The notes: a model not told the origin generated them from the letters alone. 64,000 nt of DNA from Gnetum montanum (GCA_015680685.1 MNCI01002706.1:1020758-1084757), one strand, 5' to 3'; counted from the stretch's first letter, positions 12,150 through 23,660 are shown. Made by a program: numbers and translations.

Positions 12150-12590
12150 ACCCTCCAACATAATATACAATTCCAAGTGGGTTCTGGAACATGGTATGCA
12201 TGCGCAAAGCAATAAAAAAGATGTATCTCCTACTATAAGAGGAAAACTCTGGCATCCCCTAGATCTTGGATAAGGGACGAGAGCCCCTAGGGCCTTGCCT
12301 CGAACCACTTGCTTTGTCATCATCGATCGTGGGCTCATCAGACATGAACCTTAGTATGCCCCAGTTGGCCCTAGTTAGTAATGTCTCAGTGATGGTGGTT
12401 GCAACCTCCACTACTAGGTGTGACCACATGATCACACTAAAGTTCTGTAGCAGGAAAGCTAGGAATTCAGAGGCCCCTAGCCAAAACCATACTACCTAAT
12501 GATCCAACTTCATATCTAGTGTAGGCATGTTAGACATGGGCTTACTCATGCAACAAAGGATGTTGACAAGTTCCATGACAACTAAGATAG
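12150..12590 (-). pseudogene. HAD (FCP1/NIF-like) phosphatase fragment, antisense in E2
   Basis: On the minus strand the translation has a hydrophobic strand LVVMELVNILC near 12555-12590, at the place of HAD motif I (normally DLDGTL/DLNGIL). About 45 residues on comes GASEFLAFLLQNFSVIMWSH, the 'RPG..EFL.....F.V.IWSS' signature with motif II at about 12419-12438. It ends in a NPLGIVYY-like segment at a splice donor. That order matches FCP1/NLI-interacting-factor-type phosphatases. The nucleophile aspartates are lost (M-E and later substitutions), and stops are present. It looks like a captured host fragment. Confidence 0.42.
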
Positions 12591-12649
12591 CCTTTAACAA
12601 TGCATTTTGTCAAAAATTTATTAATTTACACTTACCATAACTTAGAAAA

Positions 12650-14480
12650 ATATCCTAGGGCCCTTTGGGCCTTGCGGGTATAGGACATCAACATACACAT
12701 TTGATGTGCCTGGTACTCATTAGGGTACAACATGTTAGCATAACATAAGCATTTCATTTCACATGTGTGCATGTTAGCATCATTTTGATTTGCAAGATTA
12801 GCATTATCGTAGTTTTTGGCATTATGGGCGTATGTTTACATTCAACAAAATTTTTCAAATTTTTTCTAACTCCAAGAAATGCAGCTTGGAGTAGGCACAA
12901 AAAATTCTAACTCTAGGCTACCTTTGGGAGTATAATCTAGAAACTGAAAAAGTTTTCTAACTATCAGCTACACTCCCTAAGGAGTGTTGCCCTTGAAAAC
13001 TTTAAATTCTTTAAAAAAAATTAATTGACTATTGGCCATACTCCCTAAGACTGTAGCCCCAATAGTGATCTTTTTTATAGAAGGAAATAATAGTTTGCAC
13101 TCTGCATCCCTGCTCCTCCTACCATCATGGTTGATGCCACAATGGTTGCACCACTGCCCTACCCCTCACTTCATCATATCCTCTGCCATGCATCCTACCT
13201 TACGAGCAGTGACAATCCCTGAACCCTCATGCCTACCACTACTTCCTCACCCCCACAGCATGCCCATTGATCATCATTGTAGCCCTAGACCCCACATAGA
13301 TGGCTGAAAATAATAATGATGATAGTCCCTAGTAGCACCCTCACAGTGTGGCAATCACCCATGGCTACCATCAGTGTTACTACCCTTGCCCTGTGTGCAA
13401 TCAAAAAAGAGGGGGATACAAAGATAATCACAACGATGACTCACCAAGCCTCAGTTTTGCAAGTGGTAGCCCTAGGGCCACTACCAAAACCTTAATCTAC
13501 TACCCTAATCACCCCTACAATCACTTTGATCATTGTAGTAGTTGTAGCCATTGCAACCCAAGCCCCTTGCCCCACATATAATCATGCCCATGCCTACCAC
13601 CACTCCCTCCCCTTTGCCACATGGCCACAACGATCATGGTGGCAGTGGCCTCGACCATGCCAGAGTTCCACTAATAAACCCTCCACTGCACATGAAATGA
13701 AATCAAAAAAATAATAAACAAAATATGTTCTCTTCTCCCCTCAACCCTACGCTAGCTTATGACTTCCCCACTCACAACTGCATAAATATTTGCAGTAGTC
13801 GTGGCTACTAAAACCCTTGCCTTCAAACCGCAATGCTAAAATAGAAAAAGAAAAAATAAGAAAATGAAACCCCTACCCATCATGCACTCCCTCACCATCG
13901 TGATAGTCATAATGGCCACAACAATGGCAGCCCTTGCCAAGGTAGGGTGCTTCCCATAAAACCCCAAAACCTCAAAAATGCCTAGTGCATGAGATCAAAA
14001 GAAAACACAAGAACAATGACAAAGGGATGAGTGTAGTGGCATACCTAGTAGTCGGCAGTGGTCTCCTCTCCTCCACGCATGCTTGCAGCAGGTGCTCTAA
14101 GACTTGCTTTCCTTCCTCCACATTGGCTAGGCTAGGGTGTTGACATCCACATCGATGTGACATGTTGTTGGCTACACTTTGGTAATTATGTTATGCTCTG
14201 GAAATTTTGATTTTACCTTTTGATGATGACAGTTTTACCAAGGGTAAAATGTGCTTATATATCCCTCGAACCCACTTAAATTCTTACCTACCCATTACTA
14301 TGCTCAATAGTGCTGAGTGTAGCCAGGTGTGAGCATAGTTTCCAGAGTTAGAAAAATTCTTAATTTTTCTGGTAGTCTCTGGACATTGAAAAATTTTAAA
14401 TTTTTCTCATCACTCAATTGGTGCCTAGGCCAATTTTACTTTTTCAATGCACCCAGCCTTGCCTTGATGATGCATTTAGT
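12650..14480. other. E2 noncoding stretch, low-complexity and C/T-rich
   Basis: No coding domain is recognised. 12840-13070 contains repeats around CTAACTC/AGTGTAGC that echo the E2 LTR U3. 13080-13950 is rich in CCCT/CCAC (Pro/His/Thr-like in translation) with no conserved motif. 14280-14420 again has CTATGCTC/AGTGTAGC words like the LTR. Confidence 0.35.
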
Positions 14481-15038
14481 GCATTTCACCCATCTTCTAT
14501 GATGTTAAGCTGACATCCACCCATTCGCTATGACATTAAACTAGCATTTCACCTATCTGCTACGACGTTAAACTGGCATGTCATGGTCCATTAAGACCTT
14601 AAATTGGCAACCCACCCCATGGCCTACCAAGGCTCAAAAATGGCCCACGCAACCCTTGCTTTTACAATCACATTTACATACTTAGGTAGAATTTTATCAC
14701 ATTTTTTTCATTAACTCCGCATATTGCTCTCATTAAAAAAAGATGTGACTTGACATTTTTTTGGTTTTTTTTTTGCAAGATTATTGCAAGATTCACAACA
14801 TGACTACATATGAGCATTTTCATTCACCTCTAGTCCTCACTGGACCACACAATGATCTTACCCAATGCATCAATCTTCAATGCCTAAACCTTGAGCCCAT
14901 ATCCTACCATGCATACATAACATCTATAGAGGCACCACTAGACTAGCAGACCATCTAGTTAAGGCTCTAGATCTATAGGTACGTGATGTCACCAAGGATC
15001 CACCTGTTGAAGTCCCTATAGAACCATCTAGTAGCAAG

Positions 15039-15902
15039 GTGAAAACATTGAAACTTAGTTTTTTGTTAGATCGTCAACATGCCCAAAACATTGCAAAAGT
15101 ACTTAGCCACAACATCAAGGCATTCGTGTGGTCTTACAAAGACATGCCAAGCCTAGATCCTCATGTAGTGCAACAAAACATAATCCTCGATTCCAACATG
15201 AAACCAATCAAGCAGAAAGCCCACAAGGTTAGGCCTAAGGTGGCATTGGTAGTTCATGATGAAATCACCAAGCTCTATAAAGCTAGTTTCATCTGGGTCG
15301 TTGATTATGCAAACTGGATCTCCAACATCATTGTTGTCCCAAAGAAAAATGGAAGTATACACATCTACATAGACTTCTAGGACCTAAAAAAGGAAACCAT
15401 TAAAGATGATTTTCTGTTGCCTAGTATTGACCAATTCATTGATACTATGGCCGGTTATGCCTTGTTGTCCTTCATGGATGGGTTCTCAGGGTACAACTAG
15501 ATTCAAATCAACCTAGAGCACTAGCTCAATACTACCTTCATGATTCCTTGGGGTATGTTTAGCTACACCATGATGCCCTTTGGAGTTAAGAATGCAGGAG
15601 CAACTTATCAACAAGCTATGATGTACATCTTTAGCGATTACCTATTAGGTCTACTCAATGATTACATTGATGATATAGCAGTCAAATCTAGGGCATCACA
15701 CAATCATGCAGATGACTTAGACCTCATGCTCAAACGCTGCCTGAAGCATGAACTTAGGCTAAATCCTAAGAAATGTGTCTTTGGCATCAAGATGGGTTGC
15801 ATGCTAGGTTTTGTAGTATTTAAAGTAAGCATACAAGTAGACCCCAATAAGGTTAAGGCCATTATCAACTTAGCACCACTAGTTAACCTTAAGGAGCTAT
15901 GA
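15039..15902 (+). pseudogene. E2 reverse transcriptase
   Basis: Two open segments (15039-15380 and 15540-15902) cover the RT linker and palm. Seen in order are AFVWSYKDMP, NIIVVPKKNGSIHIYIDF, then after a stop a short broken piece, then FSYTMMPFGVKNAGATYQQAM and the catalytic box Y-I-D-D at 15663-15674 with both aspartates kept. LNPKKCVFG and VDPNKVKAI follow. Stops at about 15380 and 15500 and at the end (15902) inactivate it. The PFGVKNAGATYQ and Y(I/V)DD order is standard Ty3/gypsy RT. Confidence 0.88.
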
Positions 15903-16450
15903 GGATTAAGAGGAAAATTCTAATTCATACAATGGTTTATCGCATGGTTGATAAACAAGTTGCAGCCCATACAACATTTTCTCAAAAAGGGAGTTCACTT
16001 TGAGTGGATAGCTCAATGCCAAGTGGCATTTTACAACCTTAAATAGGAGCTGGCTCAACTTCCAACAATCTACCCTCTGTAAGGAGATAAACCATTCTAC
16101 ATCTACCTTGCTACCTTAGATGTGTTCATCGCTACTCTACTTTGTCAAAAGTAGGCCGATGGTACTGATGTCCCCATATACTACATAGGCCATGCATTAG
16201 TAGCCTACGAAGTAAAGTACAATGATGTAGAAAAGACTTGACTCACCTTAGTCTTCGCACTTAAGAAGTGGAGGCATTATCTTTTCCTCAGCCAAGTCAA
16301 CATCATCTACAAAAGTAACGTACTCCGAGCTATAATAATGAATATCTATGAGAATAGTCGCATTGCACATTGGAAAGAAATAACTACAAAGTTTAACTTG
16401 CATTACATTGTGTAAGCATTAACAAAAGGTCAGGCAATAGCCATACAACC
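15903..16450 (+). pseudogene. E2 first RNase H domain (thumb plus RNH)
   Basis: The thumb region shows a GLRGKF...FIQWFI segment, then LQPIQHFLKKGVHFEW. RNase H follows with FYIYLATLDVFIATLLCQ (the catalytic position before the D-V is altered from the usual D-A-S), IYYIGHALV, and LTLVFALKKWRHYLF, the helix that carries the catalytic glutamate in intact elements. Frame is interrupted by stops at about 16045, 16080, 16150 and 16240. It would degrade the RNA strand of the hybrid in an intact element. Confidence 0.75.
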
Positions 16451-16529
16451 TATGGCTTTCCCAATCAACGACCAAGCAACAATAGATCCAAAATTTCTGG
16501 ATGAGCATGTGACTAGTATAAGCCAAGTG

Positions 16530-16920
16530 CCTGACAACTTCAAGGCACTCTTACACTTCAATGGTGCTTCAACCTTCTAAGGAGGTAGTGCTGCTACCGT
16601 AATCACATTCCCCTCCAAGGAAATCTGACCCTTTGCATATCGCTTTGCATTTCCATGCACTAACAATGTGGCAAAGTACAAAGGTCTCCTCTGGGGCATC
16701 TTAGTAGCTCGCAACCTAGGAATCCAAAACCTAGCAGTCTAAGGTGACTTGTAACTAGTCATCAACCAAGTCACAGAGGTTTATGCTTGTAAAGCCCAAC
16801 ACTTTATGCTTTATTGTGACTTGGCAAAGCACTTGCTGAAGCAATTTGCAACTACTGATGTCTAGCATATGCCTTGCAAAAAAAAGTCCATAGTTGATGC
16901 ATTAGCTATGTTAACCTTAA
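16530..16920 (+). pseudogene. E2 second, archaeal-type RNase H (Tat hallmark)
   Basis: A second RNase H follows the first. It has LHFNGAST (canonical LYFDGAS, catalytic D now N), GGSAATVITFP, TNNVAKYKGLLWGILVARNLGI (canonical TNNxAEYEALL), GD-stop-LV at about 16742 (canonical GDSQLV), and DALAML near the end. This duplicate domain between RNH and integrase is known from the Tat lineage of plant Ty3/gypsy elements and is the strongest support for that assignment. Two catalytic acid positions are substituted and stops are present, so it is inactive. Confidence 0.8.
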
Positions 16921-17144
16921 GCATTGCACTTGAAATGTTTCACACATTGCCCACTATGGTGGCAAATTGCACTTTGCCTATCACACAAAAAATTGACATT
17001 ACACCTATAGCCACAATAAGCACAACCCATGCAATAGAGTGGTATGATGACATCAAGTCATACCTTCTACAAGGTGAATGTTCACAACATCTAACCACTG
17101 CCCAAAAGGATGTAGTGCAAAAGAAATCGTAGTAGTACATCATC

Positions 17145-18250
17145 ATGGGTGATAGTACACAATGTCGCCGATCCTATGATGGCATACTACTAACATGCAT
17201 TAGGAATGACAAAGTGCAGACAATTTTTGAACAAGTCCATGAGGGACTCTGTGGAGGTCACATAGCACCCACGGCAATGATAGCAAAAATCAAACACTTA
17301 GGCTACTATTGGCCTTACATGGATCATGATTGTGTCTCCAAGGCCAAGATGTGTGACACATGTCAATGACATGGTAACTTAATGCACATGCCACCTATTG
17401 AACTACATACAACATAGATCACATGGCTATTACAACATTGAGGGGTTGGACATCATATGACCAATAACACCTACATCCTCTACAAGCCATAGCTTCATTA
17501 TAACTACCACTAAGTACTTTATGAAGTGGGTATTTTTCTTAGGAAGACTACATCACAACAGGTTTGCAAATTCATACTTGATAACATAGTATCCCATTTT
17601 GGTTTACCCATAACCATAGTCACAAGCAATAGGCCATAGTTTAGTAGTGTTGATACCAAAGCCTTTTGCAAGTGCCTCAAAATCAAACATTCCTTTTTTT
17701 TCACCTTACTATCCACAAGAAAATGACTAGGTGGAGGCCACAAACAAGGTCATCATCAATCTTTTAAAGAAAATGCCTCACAGTAGCAAATGGTGATGGC
17801 ATGAGCAACTAATCTATACACTCTGGGCCTACTACACGACATGAAGAACTACAATAGGTAAGATGCCATGCAATTTGATTTATGGGTTTGAAGCCATGAC
17901 AAGAATTGCAGGTCCTATTGCTTCATGTAATCCTTTCAAGCTTCATTGATGATGTTTAAAATGATGAGTTCAAAACCATAGACCTTAACTCAATAGAGGA
18001 GTGCATGTAGACACTTGGTCAAATTGAGTGGTACCAACAAATGCAATGGCAAAAGCACCATCATAGTCAACATCAACGCTTGATCAAGGAGGGTGACCTA
18101 GTTCTCAAGGCTATTTGCAAACCCACAGATTAATTCTCAGCCAACTAGGAAGGGCCTTTGTTGCTCATCAAGGCCTATGGCAATAAAGCATTCAAGTTGT
18201 TGACCATGATGGCAATGAATTCTCCAATCCGGTGAACCACTCGTACCTAA
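17145..18250 (+). pseudogene. E2 integrase
   Basis: The open piece 17145-17369 encodes the HHCC zinc-binding domain (VHEGLCGGH...YYWP...CDTCQ). Downstream, on a frame with many stops, come the catalytic-core landmarks: a G-V-G-H-H piece where the first D should be, SHFGLPITIVTSNRP (the second D region, D now N), and KHSFFFTLLS. The role would be insertion of cDNA. No chromodomain was recognised at the C-terminus (about 17950-18250), consistent with a non-chromovirus lineage. Confidence 0.75.
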
Positions 18251-18279
18251 AGCTGTATTATGCCTAGTACGTAATGCCT

Positions 18280-18570
18280 CATTAATGATAAAGTAAGGTA
18301 AATAGTAGTCCACTATGACTATAAACTAACACAAAGAGTTCATTATGACTATAAACTAGCACAAATAGTCCTTGGGCCATGACACTAAAATTGGCACCCA
18401 TAGCATTCATCCACCACGACGCTTAAACTAGCATAGCTCATCCTTGCATCATGATGTTAAACTAGCACAACATCCACCATTTTCTATGACATTAAATTAG
18501 CACCCAACAATCTGCTAGGACTATAAAGTAGCATATTGCAGTCTACCAGGACCTTAAATTGGGTTTGTAG
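18280..18570 (+). repeat. Degenerate short tandem repeats in E2 3' region
   Basis: Recurring words of the type CTATGAC-TTAAACTAGCA (variants CACGACGCTTAAACTAGCA, ATGATGTTAAACTAGCAC, CTATGACATTAAATTAGCA) repeat every 30-60 bp. Related words occur at 8600-8840 and 14480-14650. Hypervariable tandem repeats in the 3' untranslated region are known for plant LTR elements, especially Tat-type. Confidence 0.6.
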
Positions 18571-20071
18571 TTCAACACTCATAGTTCTATGGACAAGTGA
18601 GCATGAATACTTCCAATCCTCCATCATCTATCCACACCTCATGGGTAGGGCAAGGCGGGGTGTTGCAGTTCTAGAATAGAGTTCATGTCATCAAGAGAGG
18701 CCTCTGGAACATTTGTAGTGTTACCACCCTTGGCATTTTTCTAATCCTTTGGAAATGCCTTTCGGCATTTTTTTGACCATCCAGAGCTCCTGCCATGATC
18801 ACTAACAATACCAACCCTAGGCGACACTTATAGCATTACCAACCTTAGGTATTTCATTATTGGTTGGAGCTCTCACAATCAAGCCAACTCTTTGGAGTAG
18901 TGGTACCATTAGGGCCCTGGCCATCTCGCATACTCTATCAGGATCTTGCCATTGCTTGAGTACTTGCCTTTAGTGTGGTTGCTAGAGCTTTTGCAACTCT
19001 CTTGCTCTAACACCTACACTAGTTTTCCTACATTGGCGCTGCAAGCTCTTGTAACTAGTCTAGCACTTGTGGAACTTGTAACATCCTCACAACTAGTAAT
19101 TTTCTCTCATCTCATATTGTGTGGTTGTTTTGCCTCTTTTCTTAGTGTTTTATTTGTAGGACGAAGCCCCATAGGTAGTTGTGCATAAATGCATCTCATC
19201 ATAATGGTAAGACATCACATTACTTCAATGTGCATGATTAGGCTAGCTGAACCACTCAAGAGTGCAAATCCCTATTACTCCCCCTATCACTTACTTGCAT
19301 TTATCTATTGCATTTCCTTGTTTTCCCCTACATCACTAAGTTTGCAACCCCTCCAATGCACATGACACCCTCTTTACGTCAACCAGACATAACACAACTT
19401 GTTCTATGGGGAGCTTCTATAGGCTAGTCAAAGCCCAAGAAGATGTAACATGACTCATCTTGAGGAGGAAACACCTATCCTACAGATGCAACACGGTTGC
19501 ACTAAAGCAAGGCCCGTTAGGTGGCATGCAGCCCACTTGATGAAAAGCATCCCACGAGTAGCATCTCACAATAGGCAAAACCTAGAGCAAGTTAGCCTCA
19601 TAGTTAAAAATAAATAAAAATAAGGTAAAACAAGTAACCAAGCATAATTATCAGGGCTATAGTTTCGCAACTGGTCCAACCCTCAATCTGCATTGATCTT
19701 CTCATAAGCACTCAAATGAGAGGTGACAATTTTAGGAACAAACTTTTCTAGTGCCATGGATGCTAACTCTCTCAAAAGCACTCTAACAAGAGGTTACTAT
19801 TTTGACAATGAGCTACCTTGGTGCCACAATCCCTGTCAGCCATGTTGACTTCACATCTTGCAATGGCATGCATTGTTTGCATCTCATTTCCTTGTCACCT
19901 CTTAGTATACTTCCTTCATCCTTTATCCCCAGCATACCATTACACTTAGCACTCTTTAGCATGATGAAGTGACACTTAGTTAGGTACTAACAAGTGATGT
20001 TGGTGTTGGACCTATCATGGTGTTTTGTGTTCTTTGTCGATGTCTCTTGGGCCACTCCTCCAGACATCCAC
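18571..20071. other. E2 3' untranslated region, no gene seen
   Basis: No domain is recognised on either strand. There is one imperfect direct repeat: 19697-19760 and 19770-19840 share CTCA(T/A)AAGCACTC...AAGAGGT...AGTGCCA-type words. The 80-residue open stretch at 18946-19188 is Ser/Leu-rich with no motif. Confidence 0.4.
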
Positions 20072-20084
20072 AAAGAGGGGCCAA
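20072..20084 (+). promoter_or_regulatory. Polypurine tract of E2
   Basis: AAAGAGGGGCCAA sits immediately before TGAAACACC, the first bases of the right LTR. It is the expected primer for plus-strand synthesis. Confidence 0.75.
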
Positions 20085-21766
20085 TGAAACACCACCAAAT
20101 TCAAGCTCTTGGGTCTCAACTGAAAATTTAACTAAATGTCAAAAATTGGCAAATTTGTTCTAAGTGTTGAGACAACGCTCCTACTACTAGGACTACACTC
20201 CAAAGCGTAGTTAGCATAGTTGATACTAATAGTCCAAATTTGCAAAATTTTTCTAAGTGTCAATAGTAGCTGCAAATATTTTTAAGTGTTTTGGCTATGC
20301 TCACCCTACTAGGACTACACTCTAGAGCATAGCTAGCGTAGTCAGCCTTGGAATGACTTATTTTGTAGGTTTGCCTAAGTTTCATGTTAAAGGCTATTGA
20401 GCATGTATTAGATGAAAAAAATAGTTTGGTAGATTTTCTAACTCTCGAGCCTACGCTCCCTACTATGCTCTAGAGCATAGTTAGCATAGTCTACATGGGC
20501 ACATCATCTTTGCTAGATTTTTTCCCAAGTGTCAAAGCTATGCTCACACCTTTGAGACTATGCTCTAGAGTGTAGCTAGCATAGCATGCATAAAGCATCA
20601 TTTTCTAGCAAGATTTTCCTAACTCCTTGGGCTACACTCCGAAGCATAGTCAATGTAGTCTGCTGAAACTACCTTCAAAAGCTTCCAAAATTTAGCATTG
20701 GCTTACATCTCAACTCCAACATTCCTTCAACAAGCAAGATCAGCAATTTGCATTTCATTTGCATCCCCTTGTTTGCCCCTAAATTGTACCCATGCTCGAC
20801 ACCACTTAAGAGAGTCGGCAGTGTAGTCCTAGAGCATAGTCTCCAAATTACACTATTTTGCATTATTGTCAGGAACATTGCAATCTGTTCGGCACTCACA
20901 CATGCAGTCTTAGCAGTGTAGTCATAGTTTGGCAGTCTCATAGGGCCCATTGGAGTGCACCAGCAGAACACCACTTTACTTGAGTAGGAGCATAGTTAGG
21001 GGCTAGCATAGTCCCAACTACCCCTCTACCACATGGTGCCCAATCTGCGACTCATGGTAACCCTAACCTTATAAACGTCCATGTACTTCATGTTTTAGGG
21101 GTTTGCATTTTTATTCAAAAATTGGCATTTTGGCATTGACACTCTTACATCCAAGCATCCTTAGCAACTTGACAAAATCTAGAACACCACCATGACACCA
21201 TTGTACACTGCCCAACACACCATACACCACCACAACTTATGGGACACCACGACAGCTAACTCAATAGGCTTAGACTCCACAGTGGACATTAGTTCTTCAT
21301 AGCTAGACATCCTTAGACTATGACTACACTCACCTACTATGCCTGTTGTACACTGTGTACCTCCTAAACTTTCCTTTGTAATTGACTACACTCCCTTGTT
21401 TGGAGTAGTGCTTTTCTCTCTTGCTCACAGTCTATGCACTTTTCACATTTTTTTTCTTAGATTTTTAGCATTTTACTCACATTTTACACTATTTAAGCAC
21501 ATATTCGCACATTCGCACCTTTGTTCTCACGTTTGAAATCCCTGCTACACTCACATCCACAGACACTGCGAACATTGCAAAACACCCCATCCCCTTTAAC
21601 ACTCATTTTGTCGTAACACCCATAACTCCTAGTTCAATTGACAAGACTGTTTTGGGCATCCCACTTCCATTTTCTTGTAGACCCTTATGCGAGAGCTGGG
21701 TCAAGACTGTGTGACCATAGACCTCTCGATGTCCCATTCTAGCCTTCAACATTTTTGGTTGCTACA
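20085..21766 (+). repeat. E2 right (3') LTR
   Basis: About 1682 bp, collinear with 2538-4195. It starts TGAAACACC and ends GCTACA, so it retains the TG...CA ends that the left copy has partly lost. It carries the same series of palindromes (for example 20462-20481) and a TATA box at 21070-21076. Confidence 0.9.
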
Positions 21767-21771
21767 ATTCC
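21767..21771. repeat. Target-site duplication of E2, right copy (ATTCC)
   Basis: Identical to 2533-2537. Directly after it E1 coding sequence resumes with HTSYYQQFIQNFSK, the thumb motif expected next in the RT that was interrupted at 2537. Confidence 0.85.
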
Positions 21772-22460
21772 CTAGACATACTAGCTACTACCAACAATTC
21801 ATACAGAATTTCTCTAAGATCGTGAAACCATTGGTCAAGCTAATAAAGAAAGATGCTTTGTTCATATAGACTAAGAAATGAAAAAAAAAACATTCCAATA
21901 GCTTAAGCAGAAGCTTGTAGAAACTCTAATTCTATGAGCACCTGATTGGTCTCATCCATTTCATATCATGATAGATACATCAAACTATGCCTTGGGAGTT
22001 GTGCTTACATAGTTGGATGATCATAAACATCCTTATTATATCCATTGTGCAAGCTAAAGCATTGTGGATTCATAGCTTAACTACACCACAATAAAAAAAG
22101 AGCTAATGATGTTGGTGTATGCTTTGGAGAAATTTAGGCACAATGTGCTTGTATACAAAGTGTTTATGCACACTGACCATAGTGCCATTCACTTCCTTAT
22201 GAATAAGCTGACAATGAGCTCCAATGTCATACGATGGCTGGTGATCTTGTAGGATTTTGATCTTACAATGGTAAATCAAAAAGGGATTGAGAATGTGGTC
22301 GCTGAACACTTGTCTCAACTACGAAGGGACAACAAAGAGGAGGAGAGCTTACTCTCTAATCAATTTCCTGATGAACTCCTCTTTGCTGGTGTAATAAATA
22401 AACAAGTACCTAATGAACCTACATGGTATAATGGCATCCTTATTTATCTTTTCACTTAGA
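21772..22460 (+). pseudogene. E1 RT thumb and RNase H, continuation
   Basis: This continues E1 after the E2 insertion. It has HTSYYQQFIQNFSKIVKPL (thumb), an RNase H core with stops, LMMLVYALEKFRHNVLVYK-like helix sequence and VYKVFMHTDHSAIHFLMNK near 22150-22210 (minor frame changes), then the connection NQKGIENVVAEHLSQL, the usual 'KG.EN.VAD.LSRL' link to integrase. Several stops (about 21870, 21935, 22010, 22250) break it. A single RNase H is seen, unlike E2. Confidence 0.8.
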
Positions 22461-23660
22461 AGATGCCATAAGACTTAGACCATCAGAAGCAACAATAGTT
22501 TCTTCATTTGGCCAAACACTTCATGGAAATCAATAGACACCTTTACAAGGTGTGCACCGATGGCCTAGTGCATTGGTATTTCTTTGATGTTGATCAACTA
22601 CATGTTTTCCAAGATGCTCACAAGATTCCTTGTTGGGACCACTATGTAGAGAGACACACGATCATTAAAATCTTGATGGTATGGTATTACTAGCCAACAA
22701 TCTTTAGGGATTCTTAGCAATTAATCTGCTCTTGTGAACATTGTCAACAAGACAGTGGAATGACTTTTGAAATGGAGGGGCCTCAACAGCGGATTCAACC
22801 ACTAGAACCCTTTAACATTTGGGGCATAGACTTCATGGGTCCCATCATGCCCATGTCAAATGGAAAGGCGTATGTAATAGTTGTTGTTGACTATTGTACT
22901 AAATGGGTAGAAGTAGCAGTCATCATCAACTCTACATCATCTACTACTACATGGTTTGTACAAAAGAATTAAAAAAGTTTGGGGTGCCACATGCATTGAT
23001 TTTTTTACAACGGTACTCATTTTTCAGGTGCTACTTTTCATAAGCTCATGTAATTCCTGGGGGTTGAACATAAACCAACAACACCACCCCCAAGCCAATG
23101 GTCAAGCAAAGGTTACCAATAGGGAGATCAGCAAGATCTTAACTAGAATAATTAACAAGTATAGGAGGGACTAGAGCACAAAACTCAATGATGCCCTTTG
23201 GACCTACCATTACACATGAAAGCTTCCTATAGGATACTCTTCCTATGAGCTACCGTATGGGAAATTACCGACTCTTTCAATTTAATCTAAGCTCTGTACA
23301 CTTTCAACAACCTATGACCTTGATCTTGACCTTAGCCTAGTACAAAAAGAAAGATTAATCAACCTTAATGTACTAGATGAGAATTAATTGGTAGCCTTGT
23401 CCTTGAATGAAGTGCACAAATCATTTAAAAAAAAGTGTCATGACCTTAGAATAAGGAAAGTCAAATTTTAATTTGATGACAAGGTCCTTTATTGGAACCC
23501 CACACACATACCTTAAAAAACTAAGTTTCAAACATTGTGGGATGGACCTTATATCATCTATGAAATCTTTCCTTCTTAGGCCATGTTGATCTACAAACCT
23601 AAGAGCCCAAACAAGAAATAATTGGTCAACATGTAATAATTCAAACCTTTCCATGAGCCT
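22461..23660 (+). pseudogene. E1 integrase
   Basis: The region shows the zinc-binding part (DAHKIPCWDHY..RH..., then CSCEHCQQ with a C-x2-C pair), the core start FNIWGIDFMGPIMP with the first catalytic D, VVVDYCTKWVEV, a broken middle, and QQHHPQANGQAKVTNREI, where the catalytic glutamate position of 'PQ.NGQ.E' reads K. The tail (23240-23660) has degenerate coding with an ALYTFNNL-like segment. The FMGP and WVE motifs place it with plant gypsy integrases of the Athila type. Confidence 0.78.

Larger units (their letters stand above)
9087..12650 (-). pseudogene. Antisense multi-exon gene debris within E2
   Basis: On the minus strand several coding-like segments are separated by introns with good plant splice signals. 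Donors (minus) include GTAAGTGC at about 12150 and 10305, GTAAGTGT at about 12634, and GTTAGTTC near 10640. Acceptors include a T-rich CTATTTAG at about 10250 and CCTATGTTACAG near 11705. Coding parts include an HAD-phosphatase-like piece (12150-12590), a plant-mobile-domain-like piece (11298-11700), and unidentified pieces at 9087-10711. Stops occur inside most of them. It may be a captured host gene or a Tat-type antisense ORF; I cannot name one overall gene. Confidence 0.5.
8300..14700. other. Extra 6.4-kb block inside E2 between protease and RT
   Basis: No sense-strand pol domain is found here. The block starts after the protease tail. It holds short repeats at 8600-8840 and again at 14480-14650, related to those at 18300-18560, and carries antisense gene-like debris at about 9087-12650. 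Ogre-type Tat elements have an intron between protease and RT, and Tat elements often carry extra ORFs. A nested insertion is the alternative. I found no TSD or LTR pair bounding it. Confidence 0.55.
2538..21766 (+). mobile_element. E2: 19.2-kb Tat-lineage Ty3/gypsy element nested in E1
   Basis: A complete but decayed LTR retrotransposon on the + strand: LTR (2538-4195), primer site, gag (about 5690-6215), protease (7651-8004), an unusual 6.4-kb block, RT (15039-15902), RNase H, a second archaeal-type RNase H, integrase (17145-18250), noncoding 3' region, polypurine tract, LTR (20085-21766). The 5-bp duplication ATTCC flanks it. A second RNase H between the first and the integrase is the known hallmark of the Tat lineage (Ogre, Retand, Grande and relatives), which also reach this size and carry extra ORFs. 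Numerous stops in every domain mean it cannot be autonomous now. Confidence 0.88.
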
